The position numbers were made by a program, and so were the translations under genes. A stretch of 64,000 nucleotides of DNA. Origin: Bog-793 sp050013835. Lineage in GTDB: Bacteria; Actinomycetota; Acidimicrobiia; Acidimicrobiales; Bog-793. Under the pieces are notes generated by a model. The model made no database searches and had not been told where the DNA came from. It saw nothing but the letters and a program-made list of their open reading frames with translations. Below, piece after piece: positions 60,649-64,000 of the stretch; the first letter of the stretch is position 1, and every line of letters begins with the position of its first letter. The stretch is from positions 1 to 64,000 of the forward strand of contig JBEKEM010000005.1 of assembly GCA_050013835.1 (NCBI GenBank), written 5' to 3'.

Positions 60649-63258
60649 ATGACGATCACGAGCGGCCAGCTGCGGGCGAGCTTCACCCGCTTCTTCGTCG
60701 AGCGGGGGCACGCCGACCTGCCGCCGGCGAGCCTCGTGCCGGTGGACCCCTCGGTCATGTTCACGATCGCCGGGATGGTCCAGTTCAAGCGGTACTTCAC
60801 GGGCGAGGAGCGGCCGCCGGTCGCGCGGGCGACGACCGTCCAGCCGTGCTTCCGTATGTCCGACATCGACATCATCGGGACGACGACGCGCCACGAGACG
60901 CTGTTCGAGATGCTCGGCAACTTCAGCTTCGGCGACTACTTCAAGGAGCAGGCGATCCCGTTCGCCTGGGAGCTCGTGACCGAGGTCTTCGGTTTCGACC
61001 CTGACCGGCTGTGGGTCACGATCCACGAGTCCGACGACGACTCGGCCGGGATCTGGCAGGAGACGGCGAAGCTGCCGGCCGAGCGGATCCAGAAGATGGG
61101 CGAGGACAACTTCTGGAAGATGGGCGACACCGGCCCGTGCGGGCCGTGCTCCGAGATCTACTACGACCGCGGCGACCAGTTCGGCCCGGGGGGCGGTCCA
61201 GCCGCGGGGGACTCCGAGCGCTACTGCGAGATCTGGAACCTCGTCTTCATGCAGTTCGAGCGCGACGCCGACGGGATGCTCACCGAGCTCCCGAACAAGA
61301 ACATCGACACCGGGGCCGGGCTCGAGCGGATCCTCACGTTGCTCCAGGGCGTCGACTCGCTTTTCGAGACCGACCTGTTGTCCCCGGTCGTCGAGGCCGC
61401 GGCCCGGCTGACCCGGTCGAGGGTCGGCCGGGACGAGCCGACCGACGTGGCGTTGCGCATCCTCGCCGACCACGCCCGGGCGGCGACCTTCCTCGTCTCG
61501 GACGGCGTCTTCCCCTCGAACGAAGGGCGGGGGTACGTGCTGCGCCGCGTCATGCGCCGCGCCGCGCTGCGGGCCCACCAGCTGGGCGTGGGCGAGATCG
61601 TGCTGCCGGACCTCACGGACGCCGTCGTCGCGACGCTCGGTGACGCCTACCCGAAGCTCGTCCGGGACGCCTCGCTCGTGCGGACGGTCGTCGGCCACGA
61701 GGAGGAGGCCTTCCGCCGGACGCTGCGCGCCGGGTCGCAGCTCATCGACTCCGAGCTCGGCCGGGGGGGAAAGGTGCTCGGTGGCGCCGCCGCTTTCAAG
61801 CTGCACGACACGTACGGCTTCCCGATCGACCTGACCGTCGAGGTCGCCGGGGCCCGCGGCGTCGCCGTCGACCGGGCCGGTTTCGAGGCGGCGATGGAGG
61901 AGCAGCGCCAGCGGGGACGCGAGGCGCGCAGCACCGCGGCCGACTCGAAGCGGGAGGGCGTGCGTGACGTCCTCGAGGCCTTCGGGCCGACCGTCTTCCT
62001 CGGCTACACGGAGACCTCCGCCGCCGCCCGGGTGCTCGGCGTCGAGGCCCGTCCCGACGCCGCCGGGTTTGCCAACATCGACGGCGAGACGGTGCCGGAG
62101 GGCGCCGAGCTCGTCGACGTCTTCCTCGACCGGACTCCTTTCTACGCCGAGTCCGGCGGCCAGGTCGGCGACACGGGGACGATCACGGCCGCGACGGGCG
62201 AGTTCCGGGTCCTCGACACCACCTCGGCCGACGGGGTGACCTGCCACACCGGCTACGTCGTCTCGGGGGAGGTCGCCCCCGGGGCCGAGGTCACGGCGGC
62301 GATCGACGTGGCGCGGCGCGAGTCGATCCGCCGCAACCACACGGCGACCCATCTTCTCCACTGGGCGCTGCGGGCGACCCTCGGCGAGCACGTGCGCCAG
62401 CAGGGCTCGCTCGTCGCCCCCGACCGGCTGCGGTTCGACTTCAGCCACTTCGCCGCCGTCACGCCGGACGAGCTCGCGACCGTCGAGGACCTGGTCTCGG
62501 CGGCGATCCTCACCGACTCGCCTGTCGAGGTCAACGAGGCCTCGCGGGCCGAGGCCGAGGCGGCGGGCGCGATCGCCTTCTTCGGCGAGAAGTACGGCGA
62601 GCGGGTCCGGGTCGTCCGGGCCGGGCCGGAGTCGACCGAGCTGTGCGGCGGGACCCACGTCCCGGCGCTCGGCACGATCGGGCCGTTCCGCATCGTCTCG
62701 GAGAGCTCGATCGGGGCGAACACGCGGCGGATCGAGGCGACCACTGGCACCGGCTCGTACGCCCAGATCCGTCGGCTCACCTCGGTGGCGGCGGTCGCGG
62801 CGGCGACACTGCACACGACCCCCGACGAGCTCGCCGAGGCGGTCGAGCGCCTGGTCGAGCGGGAGCGCGCGCTTCTCGACGAGCTGCGGCGTCTCCAGGC
62901 GCGGGCACTCGCCGCCGAGGCACACGAGCTCGCCGCCGCAGCCGAGGCGGGCCGTGTCGTCGCCCGGCGCGACGGCGTCGACGCGGGGACGCTGCGCGAT
63001 CTCGCCCTCGCCGTACGGCGCGAGCCCGGTGTCGACTCCGTCGGGCTCGCCGGCACGACCGCCGACGGGCGGGTCGCCATCGTCGTCGCGACGACCAAGT
63101 CGAGCGGCGTCGACGCCCGCCCGGTCGCCTCGGCGGCGGCGGCCGCAGTGGGCGGAGGCGGGGGGGGATCGCCGGAGCTCGCCACGGCCGGCGGCCGAGA
63201 CTCGGGCGCCATCGACGAGGCGCTGGCGACGATGCGCACACTTCTCGGCACTCCTTGA
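60649..63258 (+). CDS. alaS: Alanyl-tRNA synthetase
   Basis: Full-length class IIc synthetase of 869 residues. Catalytic core FTIAGMVQFKRYFTGEE, TRHETLFEMLGNFSFGDYFK, WNLVFMQFERDADGML and GAGLERILTLLQG; editing domain with HTATHLLHWALR (HxxxH at about 564) and the CGGTH zinc/editing cluster at about 666; C-terminal oligomerisation domain ends with glycine run and DSGAIDEALATMRTL. ATG 60649 is four bases after rarA; stop overlaps ruvX by four bases (TTGA). Confidence 0.96.
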   Translation: MTITSGQLRASFTRFFVERGHADLPPASLVPVDPSVMFTIAGMVQFKRYFTGEERPPVARATTVQPCFRMSDIDIIGTTTRHETLFEMLGNFSFGDYFKEQAIPFAWELVTEVFGFDPDRLWVTIHESDDDSAGIWQETAKLPAERIQKMGEDNFWKMGDTGPCGPCSEIYYDRGDQFGPGGGPAAGDSERYCEIWNLVFMQFERDADGMLTELPNKNIDTGAGLERILTLLQGVDSLFETDLLSPVVEAAARLTRSRVGRDEPTDVALRILADHARAATFLVSDGVFPSNEGRGYVLRRVMRRAALRAHQLGVGEIVLPDLTDAVVATLGDAYPKLVRDASLVRTVVGHEEEAFRRTLRAGSQLIDSELGRGGKVLGGAAAFKLHDTYGFPIDLTVEVAGARGVAVDRAGFEAAMEEQRQRGREARSTAADSKREGVRDVLEAFGPTVFLGYTETSAAARVLGVEARPDAAGFANIDGETVPEGAELVDVFLDRTPFYAESGGQVGDTGTITAATGEFRVLDTTSADGVTCHTGYVVSGEVAPGAEVTAAIDVARRESIRRNHTATHLLHWALRATLGEHVRQQGSLVAPDRLRFDFSHFAAVTPDELATVEDLVSAAILTDSPVEVNEASRAEAEAAGAIAFFGEKYGERVRVVRAGPESTELCGGTHVPALGTIGPFRIVSESSIGANTRRIEATTGTGSYAQIRRLTSVAAVAAATLHTTPDELAEAVERLVERERALLDELRRLQARALAAEAHELAAAAEAGRVVARRDGVDAGTLRDLALAVRREPGVDSVGLAGTTADGRVAIVVATTKSSGVDARPVASAAAAAVGGGGGGSPELATAGGRDSGAIDEALATMRTLLGTP

Positions 63259-63755
63259 ACGAGGGCCCCGAGCATCCGCCCGCCAGCGGCGGGCCGGGGC
63301 CGTGCCTCGGTCTCGACCTCGGTGAGGCACGCATCGGCGTGGCGGTCACGGACTCGGCGCGCACGGTCGCCGTCCCGCGGTCGGTCCTCGCCCGCTCGGG
63401 CGACGAGACGGCTGACCACGCGGCGATCGCGCGCCTCGTCGCCGACGTGGGCGCGACTCTCGTCGTGGTGGGCGTGCCGCTTGGCCTCGACGGGGGGGTC
63501 GGCGCGGCGGCGGCACAGGCGGCTTCCGAGGCGGCCCGGCTGCGCGCGACGCTCGACGTCCCGGTCGCGACGGTCGATGAGCGGCTCTCGACGGTCGAGG
63601 CCGCCCGCCGGCGGCGCGAGGCCGACCCCGCCCGAAGGGGCCCCGCCGACCGCCCGCGTCCCCGCCGGCCCGTTGGGAGGCGGCGCCCGCCCGTCGACGC
63701 CGGCGCCGCGGCGGTGATCCTCCAGGCCTTCATCGACCGGGAGCGGCGACGGTGA
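63255..63755 (+). CDS. ruvX: Holliday-junction resolvase-like RuvX (YqgF)
   Basis: RNase H-fold nuclease of 166 residues implicated in pre-16S rRNA processing or junction resolution. N-terminal GLDLGEARIGVAVTDS has the first catalytic aspartate, then VVVGVPLGLDGGVGAAAA, VATVDERLSTVEA and the C-terminal DAGAAAVILQAFID with the last aspartate. It starts at TTG 63255, overlapping the alaS stop, and its stop overlaps aroE (GTGA). A basic stretch near residues 125-145 replaces the usual shorter loop. Confidence 0.93.
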   Translation: MNEGPEHPPASGGPGPCLGLDLGEARIGVAVTDSARTVAVPRSVLARSGDETADHAAIARLVADVGATLVVVGVPLGLDGGVGAAAAQAASEAARLRATLDVPVATVDERLSTVEAARRRREADPARRGPADRPRPRRPVGRRRPPVDAGAAAVILQAFIDRERRR

Positions 63756-64000
63756 TCGGGCTGGAGGGTGCCGTCCCCGTCGGCCGGACGCTCGCCGCCG
63801 GGCTCATCGGCGATCCCGTCGCCCATTCGCTCTCGCCGGTGATCCACAACGCGGCCTACGCCGCCCTGGGACTCGACTGGTGCTACAAGGCCTTCCTCGT
63901 GCACGACGGCGACGTGGGGCGCGCCCTGTCGTCGGCGGCGGCGCGGGGCCTGCGGGGGCTCTCGGTGACGACGCCGCACAAGGTTGCCGCCGCGACCGCC
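63752..64000 (+). CDS. aroE: Shikimate dehydrogenase, 5' part
   Basis: The N-terminal 83 residues of the shikimate-pathway NADPH enzyme reducing 3-dehydroshikimate. The substrate motif is GLIGDPVAHSLSPVIHNAAY, and the catalytic lysine region is GLSVTTPHK. GTG 63752 overlaps the ruvX stop. The gene runs out of the window, so completeness is unknown. Confidence 0.93.
   Translation, partial: MIGLEGAVPVGRTLAAGLIGDPVAHSLSPVIHNAAYAALGLDWCYKAFLVHDGDVGRALSSAAARGLRGLSVTTPHKVAAATA

Noticed and set aside
60508..63330. 940-codon minus-strand frame opposite alaS
   Set aside because: Shadow frame caused by codon bias; alaS on the plus strand is unmistakable.
1..64000. CRISPR array, prophage or complete insertion sequence
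   Set aside because: No regularly spaced repeats outside the coding 129-bp array, no phage structural genes, and no intact transposase seen.

Overview
The window is high-GC actinobacterial DNA. The strongest clues are a predicted F420-dependent luciferase-like oxidoreductase, DUF2510 and DUF4232 proteins, DrrAB-type and DHA2-type efflux systems, and a housekeeping tail in the order rel-hisS-aspS-rarA-alaS-ruvX-aroE. I lean towards class Acidimicrobiia, but that is inference from gene order and style. No rRNA, tRNA, CRISPR array or complete insertion sequence was recognised.

Region 1-7.8 kb is an accessory block of visibly lower GC. It holds small unrelated genes, mostly on the minus strand: MarR regulator, LiaF-like protein, HIT, DHFR-like reductase, DUF1801, pyridoxamine-phosphate-oxidase-like, DinB-like, nucleotidyltransferase and TspO, plus one plus-strand hydrolase. 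Between them lie gene scraps (ABC ATPase start, probable serine-recombinase tail, IPT/TIG repeat) and recurring hairpins with AAC/GTT-bearing ends that look like degenerate integron attC sites. No integrase is visible.

Region 8-16.7 kb has aldose epimerase, YjbQ, glutamate decarboxylase, a methyltransferase, a MarR-regulated DHA2 exporter and a Gfo/Idh oxidoreductase. Three reading frames are broken here: the decarboxylase, an exported protein and the 5' end of the oxidoreductase. Region 17-24.3 kb carries a secreted protein of 43-residue repeats, two DUF4232 secreted paralogues, a membrane methyltransferase, an acyl-CoA desaturase and the luciferase-like oxidoreductase.

Region 24.3-28.6 kb is a drug-efflux locus: an ABC exporter pair divergent from a TetR regulator and a DHA2 transporter, sharing a clear operator. 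Region 28.6-44 kb is mixed metabolism and membrane genes: amidotransferase, MscS channel, alcohol dehydrogenase, CPBP and RDD proteins, transketolase, TetR, a cupin with an in-frame stop, and a VOC protein. Region 44.2-49.9 kb is an acetate module: acetyl-CoA synthetase, a divergent acetate permease-like protein, and a Pat-type lysine acetyltransferase expected to control the synthetase. Then come a DedA protein, two peroxiredoxins (one without its peroxidatic cysteine) and a GT87-like membrane protein.

Region 53.9-64 kb is a tightly packed, translationally coupled run for stringent response, three aminoacyl-tRNA synthetases, RarA, RuvX and the start of shikimate dehydrogenase, which leaves the window at its right edge.
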